Positions 51,246 to 60,800 of a stretch of 64,000 nucleotides of DNA are shown in pieces; position 1 is the stretch's first letter; each line of letters starts with the position of its first letter. This DNA comes from QAMH01 sp900556425 (GTDB lineage: Bacteria > Actinomycetota > Coriobacteriia > Coriobacteriales > QAMH01). The DNA is taken from positions 75,326 to 139,325 of the forward strand of contig CABRZR010000004.1 of NCBI GenBank assembly GCA_902475535.1, given 5' to 3'. A program made the translations under genes and the position numbers. Below the pieces are notes generated by a model that saw only the letters and a program-made list of their open reading frames with translations, made no database searches and was not told where the DNA came from.

Positions 51246-52175
51246 CTACAGCAGGCAGACGATGATCGCGACCGTCGCGATCAGGAGCGTTCCTATGGCG
51301 TTGGCGTAATCGCCCACCATGAACCTCACGGGCAATTTGGGCTGGTTTGGCAGACCGTAGACCGCGGGCTCGTCCATCAGCAGGTAAAACGAGTTGAGCG
51401 GCTTGTAGTGCTGGAACGAGTCGACACCGTAGAGGTTGGCCTTCTCGAAGCCCTGGTCGTGGAGGGTGGCAAGCCGTGCGCGCGCCTTCTCGACCATCTC
51501 CTCGCGCGGCCCGAACTGGATTGCGGTCGTGGTGCATGCCGTGGCGCACGCGGGCTTGAGCCCATCGCGCAGGCGGTCGTAGCATCCGGCGCATTTCATG
51601 GAATGCCCGGTCTCCTCGCTTACCTCGGGAACGCCAAACGGACAGGCCGCCACGCACATGCGGCAACCCATGCAGATGTCGGTCTGGTAATAGATGCCGC
51701 CAAACTCGTTGCGGATGATCGCACCGGTGGGACATGCCTCCTGGCACGGCGACTCCTGGCAGTGCTTGCATTGGTCGGACATGAACAGCCATTGCCCTTG
51801 CTTGGGTTCGTTGAGCAGGGCGTCCATCGCCTTGGGAGCCGGCTTGTCGACCTCGTTTGTCTCCGGAAAGCGCTCGACGAACTTGACGTGGCGCCAGCTT
51901 TCGGAAGAGAGCTTGCGCGTGTTGTCGTAGCTGTTGCGCGACCACTGGATGTCGGTGGTCTTGAGCATGTTCCACTGTTTGCAGGCGACCTCGCATGCTT
52001 TGCAGCCCGAACAGACAGATGTGTCAGTGAAAAAAGCCATTTCCGTTTGCTCCGCGCACGGCTTGTGGCGCTTGAACAGCGCGTAGATAACGTCGATGCG
52101 ATGATTCTTGCGTGGCTCCCTCGCATCGTACTTCTTGTCGGAAAGCTTGAGGATGTTCAGCGTATTCGGATTCAT
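51246..52175 (-). CDS. Formate dehydrogenase-type iron-sulfur subunit (beta) with C-terminal membrane helix
   Basis: About 309 residues from ATG 52175 (GAGGA 7 nt upstream), 2 nt after the alpha-subunit stop. Four Cys clusters typical of FdnH/HybA-like ferredoxin subunits are visible: CSGCKACEVAC, CKHCQESPCQEAC, CMGCRMCVAAC and CAGCYDRLRDGLKPACATAC. These predict four [4Fe-4S] centres. A single C-terminal helix ('AIGTLLIATVAIIVCLL') anchors it to the membrane, as in FdnH. It carries electrons from the molybdenum subunit to the NrfD-like anchor. Confidence 0.9.
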   Translation of the reverse strand: MNPNTLNILKLSDKKYDAREPRKNHRIDVIYALFKRHKPCAEQTEMAFFTDTSVCSGCKACEVACKQWNMLKTTDIQWSRNSYDNTRKLSSESWRHVKFVERFPETNEVDKPAPKAMDALLNEPKQGQWLFMSDQCKHCQESPCQEACPTGAIIRNEFGGIYYQTDICMGCRMCVAACPFGVPEVSEETGHSMKCAGCYDRLRDGLKPACATACTTTAIQFGPREEMVEKARARLATLHDQGFEKANLYGVDSFQHYKPLNSFYLLMDEPAVYGLPNQPKLPVRFMVGDYANAIGTLLIATVAIIVCLL

Positions 52176-52177
52176 GG

Positions 52178-55100
52178 CTAATTCCTCGCTTCCGGTTGCG
52201 CCGGCCACGGTGTGTCGGGAATCGGCTTGTCGAATATGGGGTCGTACTTGAGCGGATACGAGTCGATCTTCTTGAGGTCGTTGAGGTCTCCCTTGGTGAT
52301 GCGCACCGTGAAACCCTTTGACGCGGGAATCAGGCCGTCAGGTGCCATGATGGCAGGACTCAGGTCGTTGGTGATGTCGCTGACCATCAGGCCCTTGTAG
52401 CCGGATGCGACGAAGGTGCCCGCGACGGTCGCCTTCTTGCCGTACACGTCGCCGCTGCGCAGGCGCGGCGTCACGAGGACCGGGATCTGCAGCTTGGCAC
52501 GCTCGCTTTCGACCGTGACGTAGTCGCCCGTCTCCACGCCGATGCTCTCGGCCTGTTCGGGACTCAGCTCCACGAAGCGCACCGGTTGCAGCCCGACGAG
52601 CCACGGGATGTTGCGCGTCTGCGCACCCGACAGCCAGTGCTCGGTCACGTGATACGTGGTCATGATCGTCGGATATTCGAGGTCTCCGTACGGGGCGATG
52701 GGGTTCTCGACGTCATCGATGATGTGCAAGCCAGGGTCGCGCGTCTGCTCCCAGAGCTTGTTGTCGTAGGGCGACTCGGTCGTCTCGTAGTAGATGGGCA
52801 TGGGCCCTTCCTTGATGCTGTAGGGCACGAAGAGCCACGCCTTGCCGTCCGAATGGGCGCCGAACGGGCAATCGCCGGCAAGCGCCATGTCGCCTGTCGC
52901 GCCGGGCTCGGGCTGGTAGGTGGGCGGTTTCTTGGCATTGCACTGCGGCTTGTCGTAGCCGACCCACTGCTCGAGCTCCTCGTCCCACCAGACGAGCTTC
53001 TTGCGCTCGGACCACGGCTTGCCCTGCGGGTCCGCCGAGCAGCGGTTGTACAGGATACGGGAGTTCTCGGGCCAGCTCACGCGATAGTCCGAGAAGATCG
53101 AGCCGTTGTAAATCTCTCCCGTCTCGACGCGGTTCATTAGGTTCTCGCCGTCGGGGCCGAGGATGCCCGACAGCAAACGACATCCGCACACGGTGGAGCC
53201 GTCGTCCTTGAGCGTCGCCGCGCCCTGGCACAGCGTGCCGTCATCGACGTTGTACCCGTTCATCTCCCGGACGATCTTCATCATGTCCGGTTCGCCCTCA
53301 ACGTGCGTGAGCTCGAATTCCTGGTCGGTCTTCGAGGCGGCGAAGATGGGGTCGTAGTCCCAGCACAGCGCCCGCATGCCCGCATCGCGTTCCTTGTCGG
53401 ACGCGTTGGCCTTGGCCTGCAGCCGCTTGCCCAGCTGATAGACGTACCAGGCATCGGAGTGCGCATCTCCCGGTGCCTCTTGGATGCGGTCGTGCCATTG
53501 CAGTACGCGCTCGGTGTTCGTGACCGAGCCCGCCTTCTCGAGACAGGTGCACACGGGCAGGTAGAAGACCTCGGTATGACAGTCCTCGGGCGCGGGGCCA
53601 TCGGGGTCGGCGTACCAGACCGAGGCGCTCTCGTTCTCGAAGATGTCGCATACCACGAGCCACTTGAGGTTGCGCATGGCGTCGCGACTCCACCCGGTGT
53701 TGGGATTGGTCACTGCGATGTTCTGGCCAAAGACGACCATGCCGTCCATGCCACCGCGCAGCGCCTTTTCCATCGAGACGGTGAGCGACTCGTTGTCGCC
53801 GAGCTTGGGAAGCCACTGGTAGCCGTATTCGTTATCCTTCGTGGCATTCTCGCCATAGTACGCCTTGAGCAGGCTGACCATGTAGTTTGGCAGCGATGCC
53901 CACGAACCTCTCTCCGTTTCCAGCTTCCACATGCCATCGGTCGTCTTGTCGAGTGCCCCACCAAAGCCATGGCCGTTGGCGAGATAGTCGGCCAAGGTGG
54001 CGTTGCCCGGATGGGCCTCCGGCTGCGGAATGTAGTTGGGCAGGACGTTGAACAGCGTCGGAACGTCGGTGGCGCCCTGGACGTTGGAATGTCCGCGCAG
54101 CGCCAGGATGCCGCCGCCCGGACGGCCGATGTTACCGAGAAGCAGCTGCAGGATCGCCGCGGTGCGAATGATCTGCGTACCGCTGGAATGCTGTGTGAAG
54201 CCGGTCGCATAGCAAAACGCCGTCGTGCGATCCGGGCCCGAGTTCCTACCGATGAGCTCGCCGACCTTCACGATGTCCTCTGGACGGCATCCGCAGATTT
54301 CAGCCACGACCTCGGGCGTGTAGTAGCTGAACTGCTTTTTGATGAGTTGGAACACGCAGTGCGGATCCTGTAGCGTCAGGTCCTGCTTGGGTTGCCCGTA
54401 GCTACCATCGGAGTTCATCTCGTATTGGTAGTCCCAGGTCGTGCCGGCCTTGGAATAGGATTCCGTCTCGGGGTCCCAGCCGTTGAAGAAGCCGGTCACG
54501 TCATCGAAGTGGAAGCCCGGGTCGATGAGCGTGGCGGCGTTCGTGTAGTGGATGACGTACTCCTTGAACCAGTAGTCGTGCTCGAGGATGTAGTTGATGA
54601 GGCCGCCGATGAACGCGATATCGGCGCCGGGGCGGGTGTGGACGTAATGGTCGCACGCCGCGGACGTGCGCGTGAAGCGCGGGTCCACGTGGATGGTGAC
54701 GGCCCCACGGCGCTTTGCCTCCATGGGCCAGTGAAACGCCACCGGATGCGCCTCTCCCATGTTGGACCCCATGATCAGGATGCAATCGCTGTGGATGAGG
54801 TCGCGCGGCGGATTGGTGCACGCTCCGTAGCCGAAGGTCGGCGACAGCGCCGTGACGGTCGTGGAATGACAATAGCGCGCAGAATTCTCGGTGGGCAGGA
54901 TGCCCAGACCGCCCGTGAAGAGCTTGCGGATGAGGTAGCACTCCTCGTTGTCGTTGGCAGAGCCGCCGATGAAGCCGACGTTCGTGGCACAATTGACCGT
55001 CAGGCCGTTTTCGTCTTGTTCGACGAAGCCCTCGTTGCGGGTCTCCCATATGCGATCGGCGATGGTGTCGAGCATCCAATCGAGGCTCTTCTCCTCCCAG

Positions 55101-55375
55101 CTGCTCGAGCCCGGTGCGCGGTACAGCGCGCGCGACTCGCGGTAGGGATTGCGGTTGAGCATGAACGTCGACATGCCCTTGGGACATTGGCGTCCGGCAT
55201 TGATGGGAGACCGCGGGTCGCCCTCGACCTCGATGAGTTCCTTGTCCTTGTAAAACGCCAATTGGGAGCATCCCACCGCGCAGAACTGGCACACGGTCGT
55301 GCCCCTCTTGGCCTCGCGGAGCCGCGTGCACTTGTGAATCGTGCGGTCGCTCAAAACGTCATTCACATGAGCCAT
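52178..55375 (-). CDS. Formate dehydrogenase-N-type molybdopterin catalytic subunit, Cys form, no Tat signal
   Basis: 1065 residues from ATG 55375, with GAAGGAG 7 nt upstream. The [4Fe-4S] motif is CQFCAVGC...CPKG. The segment ARYCHSTTV aligns with the ARVUHGPTV active site of E. coli FdnG, so Cys169 replaces selenocysteine. 'SPTFGYGACTN', 'GEAHPVAFHWPMEAK' and 'DPRFTRTSA' confirm FdnG-type homology. Unlike FdnG it starts almost directly at the Fe-S domain with no twin-arginine signal, so it should stay in the cytoplasm. It is predicted to oxidise formate to CO2. It is followed by its beta and membrane subunits. Confidence 0.88.
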   Translation of the reverse strand: MAHVNDVLSDRTIHKCTRLREAKRGTTVCQFCAVGCSQLAFYKDKELIEVEGDPRSPINAGRQCPKGMSTFMLNRNPYRESRALYRAPGSSSWEEKSLDWMLDTIADRIWETRNEGFVEQDENGLTVNCATNVGFIGGSANDNEECYLIRKLFTGGLGILPTENSARYCHSTTVTALSPTFGYGACTNPPRDLIHSDCILIMGSNMGEAHPVAFHWPMEAKRRGAVTIHVDPRFTRTSAACDHYVHTRPGADIAFIGGLINYILEHDYWFKEYVIHYTNAATLIDPGFHFDDVTGFFNGWDPETESYSKAGTTWDYQYEMNSDGSYGQPKQDLTLQDPHCVFQLIKKQFSYYTPEVVAEICGCRPEDIVKVGELIGRNSGPDRTTAFCYATGFTQHSSGTQIIRTAAILQLLLGNIGRPGGGILALRGHSNVQGATDVPTLFNVLPNYIPQPEAHPGNATLADYLANGHGFGGALDKTTDGMWKLETERGSWASLPNYMVSLLKAYYGENATKDNEYGYQWLPKLGDNESLTVSMEKALRGGMDGMVVFGQNIAVTNPNTGWSRDAMRNLKWLVVCDIFENESASVWYADPDGPAPEDCHTEVFYLPVCTCLEKAGSVTNTERVLQWHDRIQEAPGDAHSDAWYVYQLGKRLQAKANASDKERDAGMRALCWDYDPIFAASKTDQEFELTHVEGEPDMMKIVREMNGYNVDDGTLCQGAATLKDDGSTVCGCRLLSGILGPDGENLMNRVETGEIYNGSIFSDYRVSWPENSRILYNRCSADPQGKPWSERKKLVWWDEELEQWVGYDKPQCNAKKPPTYQPEPGATGDMALAGDCPFGAHSDGKAWLFVPYSIKEGPMPIYYETTESPYDNKLWEQTRDPGLHIIDDVENPIAPYGDLEYPTIMTTYHVTEHWLSGAQTRNIPWLVGLQPVRFVELSPEQAESIGVETGDYVTVESERAKLQIPVLVTPRLRSGDVYGKKATVAGTFVASGYKGLMVSDITNDLSPAIMAPDGLIPASKGFTVRITKGDLNDLKKIDSYPLKYDPIFDKPIPDTPWPAQPEARN

Positions 55376-55415
55376 GGTCGTACTCCTTCGCTTCAAAAAC
55401 CGAGGCGAACTGCCT

Positions 55416-55433
55416 GGCCCGCGCCTGCGGGCC
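55416..55433 (-). terminator. GC-rich hairpin between narI and the formate dehydrogenase operon
   Basis: GGCCCGC (55416-55422) and GCGGGCC (55427-55433) form a perfect 7-bp stem with a GCCT loop in the gap after narI. No T-run follows, so partial termination or processing between the two operons is the best guess. Confidence 0.45.
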
Positions 55434-55471
55434 GATTCTCCCGCGAGAGTGCCAAACCGGCACCTGCGGGA

Positions 55472-56230
55472 TTAGTCCGTACCCCTCTCCATCGTGCGCG
55501 CCCCAAGGTCATCTCCCATCGGGACACCGTTCATGCGCATCTTCTGCATGTTTCGCAGCAGGTAGATCGGCGATGCGTACCCGCTCCAGATGTGTATGAG
55601 CCTGGTGAAGGGAACGATGAGGAAGATGCAGAGTCCGATGAAGATGTGGATCTTCTGGGGCGTCGCCGCGTCGATGAGGTAGGTGTACGCGTCGGGCTGC
55701 AACGTGACCAGGGCGATGGCCCAGTTCACGAAGTCGAATAGTCCCTCGCCCGACTGGTCGAAGAGCATCGCGTTGATCACGCACGACGCGCCCAGAAGGA
55801 GCACGAGGGCGAGGAGGACAAGCACGAGCCAATCGCTCGGACGCGACGTCCTGCGAATGCGGGGATTGGTTGCACGTCGGTGAATCATCATCGCGATGCC
55901 GACGATGCAGAGCACCGCGCAGATGCCGCCGGCGACGATCTCAAACATCTGGTTCACGTGCGGCGTGATGCCAAAGTCAGCGAGGAACTGCTTGGGGACG
56001 AACAAGCCGAACAGATGGCCGAAGAGCAGGAATATGACGCCCAGGTGGAAGAACCGGGCACCCCAGTTGATCTCCTTCTTGCTTCCCAACAGCTCCGAGC
56101 TCTGGCTCTTGACCGTGTAGGGATGCGTGAGGAAGCGTATGAAGCTTCCCACGAGCCAGACGGTTATGACCACGTAGGGAAACACCTGGTAGACGATGAA
56201 GTAGAAGAGCTCTGTGAGATTCGGATCCAT
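55472..56230 (-). CDS. narI: Respiratory nitrate reductase gamma subunit NarI (cytochrome b)
   Basis: About 252 residues from ATG 56230 (AGAGGTG 6 nt upstream); the ATG at 56239 is an in-frame alternative. Five membrane helices. Haem-ligand histidines are in 'FFHLGVIFLLFGHLFG' (H62, H72) and in 'KIHIFIGLCIFLIVPFTRLIH'. It oxidises menaquinol at the outer face and passes electrons to NarH. The narH stop overlaps its start region. No narJ lies between narH and narI, unlike the usual narGHJI order. Confidence 0.93.
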   Translation of the reverse strand: MDPNLTELFYFIVYQVFPYVVITVWLVGSFIRFLTHPYTVKSQSSELLGSKKEINWGARFFHLGVIFLLFGHLFGLFVPKQFLADFGITPHVNQMFEIVAGGICAVLCIVGIAMMIHRRATNPRIRRTSRPSDWLVLVLLALVLLLGASCVINAMLFDQSGEGLFDFVNWAIALVTLQPDAYTYLIDAATPQKIHIFIGLCIFLIVPFTRLIHIWSGYASPIYLLRNMQKMRMNGVPMGDDLGARTMERGTD

Positions 56231-56235
56231 GATCA

Positions 56236-57834
56236 TCACCTCTGCTTACTTGGCTTGTCGGCTACCTCGTAGTCCTTGAACACGGGAGCGATCTTGCGGT
56301 CCATGGGGCCACCGAAGATGCGGGATGCACGATGGCGCTGGTCGCGACCGCCGCCCATGTTCATGCCCTGTTCACCCTGGGCCAGCACGCTTGCCTCGTG
56401 GTCGCGGTTGGCCGTGGGAATCACGAAGCGGTCCTCGTAGTTGGCGATGGCGAGCAGCGAATGCATCTCGCAGATGTCCTCGGGAAGGAGCCCGAGCTCG
56501 CGGAGCTGGCCGGCTTCCGGGGCCTCCTTGATCGCGTCGAGGGGCAGCTCGCTCTTGAGATACTGCTCGAGACCGGCGGAATCGCTGTAGTGCCGCACGA
56601 TGGAGCGCATGAGCAGCATTCTGGCCAGCACGTCCTCGACGACCTTGGTGTTGCCGCCCGCCAGTAGGTTGGCGAGGTACCGGATGGGAATCCTCAGCTC
56701 GTCTACCTTGGGCAGCATGCCGTCCATCGTCACCTTTCCGGCATCGATGGCGTCGGCGATGGGCGACAGCGGCGGAACGTACCAGACCATGGGCAGCGTG
56801 CGATACTCGGGATGCATCGGGAGCGCGAGGCCCCAGTCGATGAGCTTGCGCACGGGCGATTTCTGCGCGGCCTCGATCCACTCGTCCGAGATGCCGGCCG
56901 CATGGGCCTCCTCGATGACGTCGAGGTTGAACGGGTCGAGAAAGACTCTGCGCTGTGCCTCGTAGAGGTCCTCATCGTTTTGGGTGCTCGCGAGCGCCTG
57001 GATCTTGTCGGCATCGTAGAGCACGACGCCGACGTAACGGATGCGTCCGGTGCACGCCTCCGAGCAGACGGTGGGACAGCCGCTTTCGATGCGGGGATAG
57101 CAGAAGATGCACTTCTCCGCCTTGCCGCTCGACCAGTTGTAGTAGACCTTCTTGTACGGGCAGCCGGTCATGCACATGCGCCAGCCGCGGCACTTGTCCT
57201 GGTCCACTAAGACGATGCCATCTTCCTCGCGCTTGTAGATGGACCCCGACGGGCAGCTCGCCACGCAACCGGGGTTCAGGCAGTGATTGCACAGGCGTGG
57301 CAGGTAGAACATGAACGTCTGGGCGTACTGGGAGTAGATCTCGCGTTGCACGCCGTCGAGGTTGATGTCGTTGACCGTGTTGATGTCGACACCGCCGAGG
57401 TCATCTTCCCATGCGGCGCTTCCCTCGACCTTGTCCATGACCTCGCCGGTGATGGCACTGATGGGCCGCGCCGTGGGAGCCGTCTTCATGAGCGGGGCCT
57501 TTTGCAGCTTGAGGTAATCGAAGCTGTAGGGCTCGTAGTACTCGTCGATCGTCGGCAATAGCACGTTGCTGAAGATGTCGGCCAGAAGCGACGTGCGATT
57601 ACCGCGCTTGAGCTTCAGCTTGCCGCCGTCGATTCTCCAGCCGCCCTTCCATTTTTCCTGGTCCTCCCATTGCTTTGGGTAGCCGGTGCCTGGCTTCGTC
57701 TCGACGTTGTTGAACCAGACGTATTCCGTGCCGGGCCTATTCGTCCACACGTTCTTGCAGGTGACCGAACAGGTATGGCACCCGATACACTTATCGAGGT
57801 TCAGGACCATCGTAACTTGAGCACGTATCTTCAT
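56236..57834 (-). CDS. narH: Respiratory nitrate reductase beta subunit NarH
   Basis: 532 residues. Cysteine clusters CIGCHTCSVTCKN, CNHCLNPGCVASCPSG, CRGWRMCMTGCPYKK and CIFCYPRIESGCPTVC are visible. The Trp in CRGWRMC replaces a Cys and marks the [3Fe-4S] centre unique to NarH. It wires NarI haem electrons to NarG in the cytoplasm. GGGAGGAG lies about 9 nt before ATG 57834. It starts 28 nt after the narG stop and overlaps narI. Confidence 0.97.
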   Translation of the reverse strand: MKIRAQVTMVLNLDKCIGCHTCSVTCKNVWTNRPGTEYVWFNNVETKPGTGYPKQWEDQEKWKGGWRIDGGKLKLKRGNRTSLLADIFSNVLLPTIDEYYEPYSFDYLKLQKAPLMKTAPTARPISAITGEVMDKVEGSAAWEDDLGGVDINTVNDINLDGVQREIYSQYAQTFMFYLPRLCNHCLNPGCVASCPSGSIYKREEDGIVLVDQDKCRGWRMCMTGCPYKKVYYNWSSGKAEKCIFCYPRIESGCPTVCSEACTGRIRYVGVVLYDADKIQALASTQNDEDLYEAQRRVFLDPFNLDVIEEAHAAGISDEWIEAAQKSPVRKLIDWGLALPMHPEYRTLPMVWYVPPLSPIADAIDAGKVTMDGMLPKVDELRIPIRYLANLLAGGNTKVVEDVLARMLLMRSIVRHYSDSAGLEQYLKSELPLDAIKEAPEAGQLRELGLLPEDICEMHSLLAIANYEDRFVIPTANRDHEASVLAQGEQGMNMGGGRDQRHRASRIFGGPMDRKIAPVFKDYEVADKPSKQR

Positions 57835-57862
57835 AGTCTCGGGCTCCTCCCAGAATCGTCGG

Positions 57863-60800
57863 TTAGCGGTCTTTCTCGACGATGCGCTTCGTCAAGATGT
57901 CGTCGGGCGATGCTGCTTCCTCGTCGAGCCACTCGACGGAGTCGAGCTTGTGCAGCCAGATGAAGTCATCGCGATTCGGGCAGATGGTCCCGTAATAGTT
58001 GAGATGGAACGAGAGCTGCGCGTATCCGCCGATCATGTGCGTCGGATTGACCACGACGCGCGTCGGCGAGTTATGATCGCCGCCACGAATGCCCGTGACC
58101 TGCGAAGCCGGCGTGTTGATGATCTTCTCGGTCGCGTGCTGGAGAATCGAGAGGCCTTGCGGCATGCGCGAGGTGAGAATGGCTCGCGCCACCATCGCGC
58201 CGTTGGAGTTCCAAAACTCGACCCAGTCGTTGTCCTCGATGCCGGCACCCCTTGCATCCTTGTCGTTGAGCCAGATGGTGGGGCCTCCTCGCGAAAGCGA
58301 CAGCATGCGTTCGTTGTCGTAATACGTCGAGTGGATGGCCCATTTCTGGTGCACCGTCGTGAAGTTGAGCATGATCGTGGGATTGCCGTTGTCGGCCGCA
58401 TGCTCGTAGCCGACCAGCGCCCGCTGGTCTGCGGGCGGGCGGTACTGCGGGAACTCCTGCCCAAAGGCGCGCATCCACTCGTGGTCCTGGTAGAAGTGCT
58501 GCCGCCCGGTGAGCGTGCGCCACGGCAGGTTGAGGTTGATGTTCTGCCAAAACGCGACGTAGGGAATCTCGTCGTTCTCTATGCCGGACCAATCGGGACC
58601 CGTGAAGGTCTTGCGCGATTGGATCTGCAAATCGAAGAATGTGAGCTTGTCGCCACGATGCTCCTCGGAGAGCTGCTTGCAGGGAACGCCGCTTTGCTTT
58701 TCGACGAAGTCCCAGCTGTTGTAGGCGAGGGTGCCGTTGGTCTCCGGGGAGACGCGCATGATCATGTTGGCGGCCGCGATGTCGGAGTCCATCTTGGGGC
58801 GACCCTTGGCAACGCCGTCGGCAACCGTGCCGTTCATGTCGGCCAGCTCCTCCATTTCCTGGGAGAGATCCCAGCGGATGCCGCGGTTGCCGCCTCCATG
58901 GTCCGAGAGCCTCGGGCCGATCGAGCAGTACATGTCGTGGATGTTTCCGTAGTTTCGCTCGATTTCGACGATATGCGGGGCGGTCTTGCCCGGTATGAGG
59001 TCACATTCGCCCTCGTACCAGCGCTTCACGTCGAGCGCCTGGCCGAGCTCGGAGGCCGTGTCGTGACCCAGCGGCGTGAGCAGGACGTCCTTGACCGCGG
59101 AGAAACGCTCGGGATAGGCGCCGCCCATCTGCGAGATGCGCTTGGACAGCAGCTCGAAGATCTCCCAGTCGCTCTTGGCCTCCCACGGACACGAGACGGC
59201 CTGGACGAAGGGATGGATGAAGCTGTGCATGTCGGTCGTGTTGATGTCGTTCTTCTCGTAGAACGTGGCAGCCGGCAGCACGATGTCGGCGTAGAGGCCC
59301 GTGGTCGAGATGCGGAAATCCAAATTGACGAGGAGGTCGAGCTTGCCGATGGGCGCCTTGCGCCACTTGATGAGCTCGGGCCTGAGGTCTTGCTCTTCGG
59401 CGGACAGCTCTTCGCCGACGATGCCGTCCTGGGCGCCCATGAGATGCTTGAGGAAGTACTCCTGGCCCTTGCCCGACGATCCCAGGATGTTAGAACGCCA
59501 GACGAAGAGGTTTCGCGGCCAGTTGACCGGCTCGTCGAGATCTTCGAGGCTGAAGTTGATCGTGCCGTTCTTGAGGGCGTCGACCAGGTAGTCCTCGGTC
59601 TTCATGCCCTGCTTCTTGGCCTGCTCGGCGATGCCCGTGGGGTTGGTGTCAAGCTGCGGGACGGTGGGCAGCCAGCCCATCTTCGCGCTCTGGAGGTTGC
59701 AGTCGATGTAGGTACCGCTGTAGCGCTTGGCGTCCGCCAACGGGGAGCGCATGTACGACAGGGGCATGCGCTCGTAGCGCCACTGATCCGCGTGCTCGTA
59801 GAAGAAGCTCGTCGCGTTCATCTGGCGCGAGGCGGGAACCCAGTCCTGCGCGAACGAGAACTCGGCCCAGCCGGCCTCGGGACGGATCTTCTCCTGGCCA
59901 ACGTAATGGCACCAACCGCCTCCGGTGACGCCCACCGTTCCGCAGAGCATGAGGATGTTCATGATGCCGCGATAGGCGTTGTCGGTCTGGTACCACTGGT
60001 TGAGACCGGCGCCCATGAGCACGCAGGCCCTGCCCTTGGTGTTGGAGGCAGCGGTCGCGAACTCCCGTGCCAGGCGTATGACGTCATCGGCGCGCACGCC
60101 GGTGATGTCCTCCTGCCAACGCGGGGTGAAGGGGACGTTGTCGCGCTCGTTTGCCGCCACCTGGCCGCCAATGCCGCGGTCAATGCCCAGAAACGCCCCG
60201 AAGAGGTCGAAGACCGTCGCGACGAGGGCCTCGCCGTCGGTCGTCTTGATGCGCTTGACCGGCACGGCACGTTGCAGGACCGGTCCATCGTCGTCGTTGC
60301 CCTGGAACAGCGGGATGCTCTCGTCGCCAAAATAGGGAACGTCCAGGGTGACGACGTCATCGGAGGAGTCGATGAGGCTCAGACGCGGGTGGATGTCCTT
60401 GCCGGTCTCTCCGTCGACCTCGAGGGTGTTCCATTTGCCCTCGTCGCCGTTGGCCTCCTGCTCCCAGCGATAGCCGATGGAGCCATTGGGCACGGCGGGC
60501 GCGTCGCTGGCGTCATCCCACACGACCGTCTTCCACTCGCCATTGCCCGCACTGGCGTATTGCGCAAGGTCACTCGCACGCAGCGTGCGCCCCGCGACGT
60601 AGGCGTCCTTGCCCTCGCGCTGATCAAGGTGCACCAGCATGGGCAGATCGGTGAACCTGCGCACGTAATCGGTGAAGTAGGGATCGGGATTGTCGAGATG
60701 GAACTCCTTGAAGATCACGAAGTTCATCGCAAGCGCCAGCGCCGCGTCCGTGCCCTGCTTGGGATGCACCCACCAGTCCGCGTCCTTGGTGCTCTCGCAG

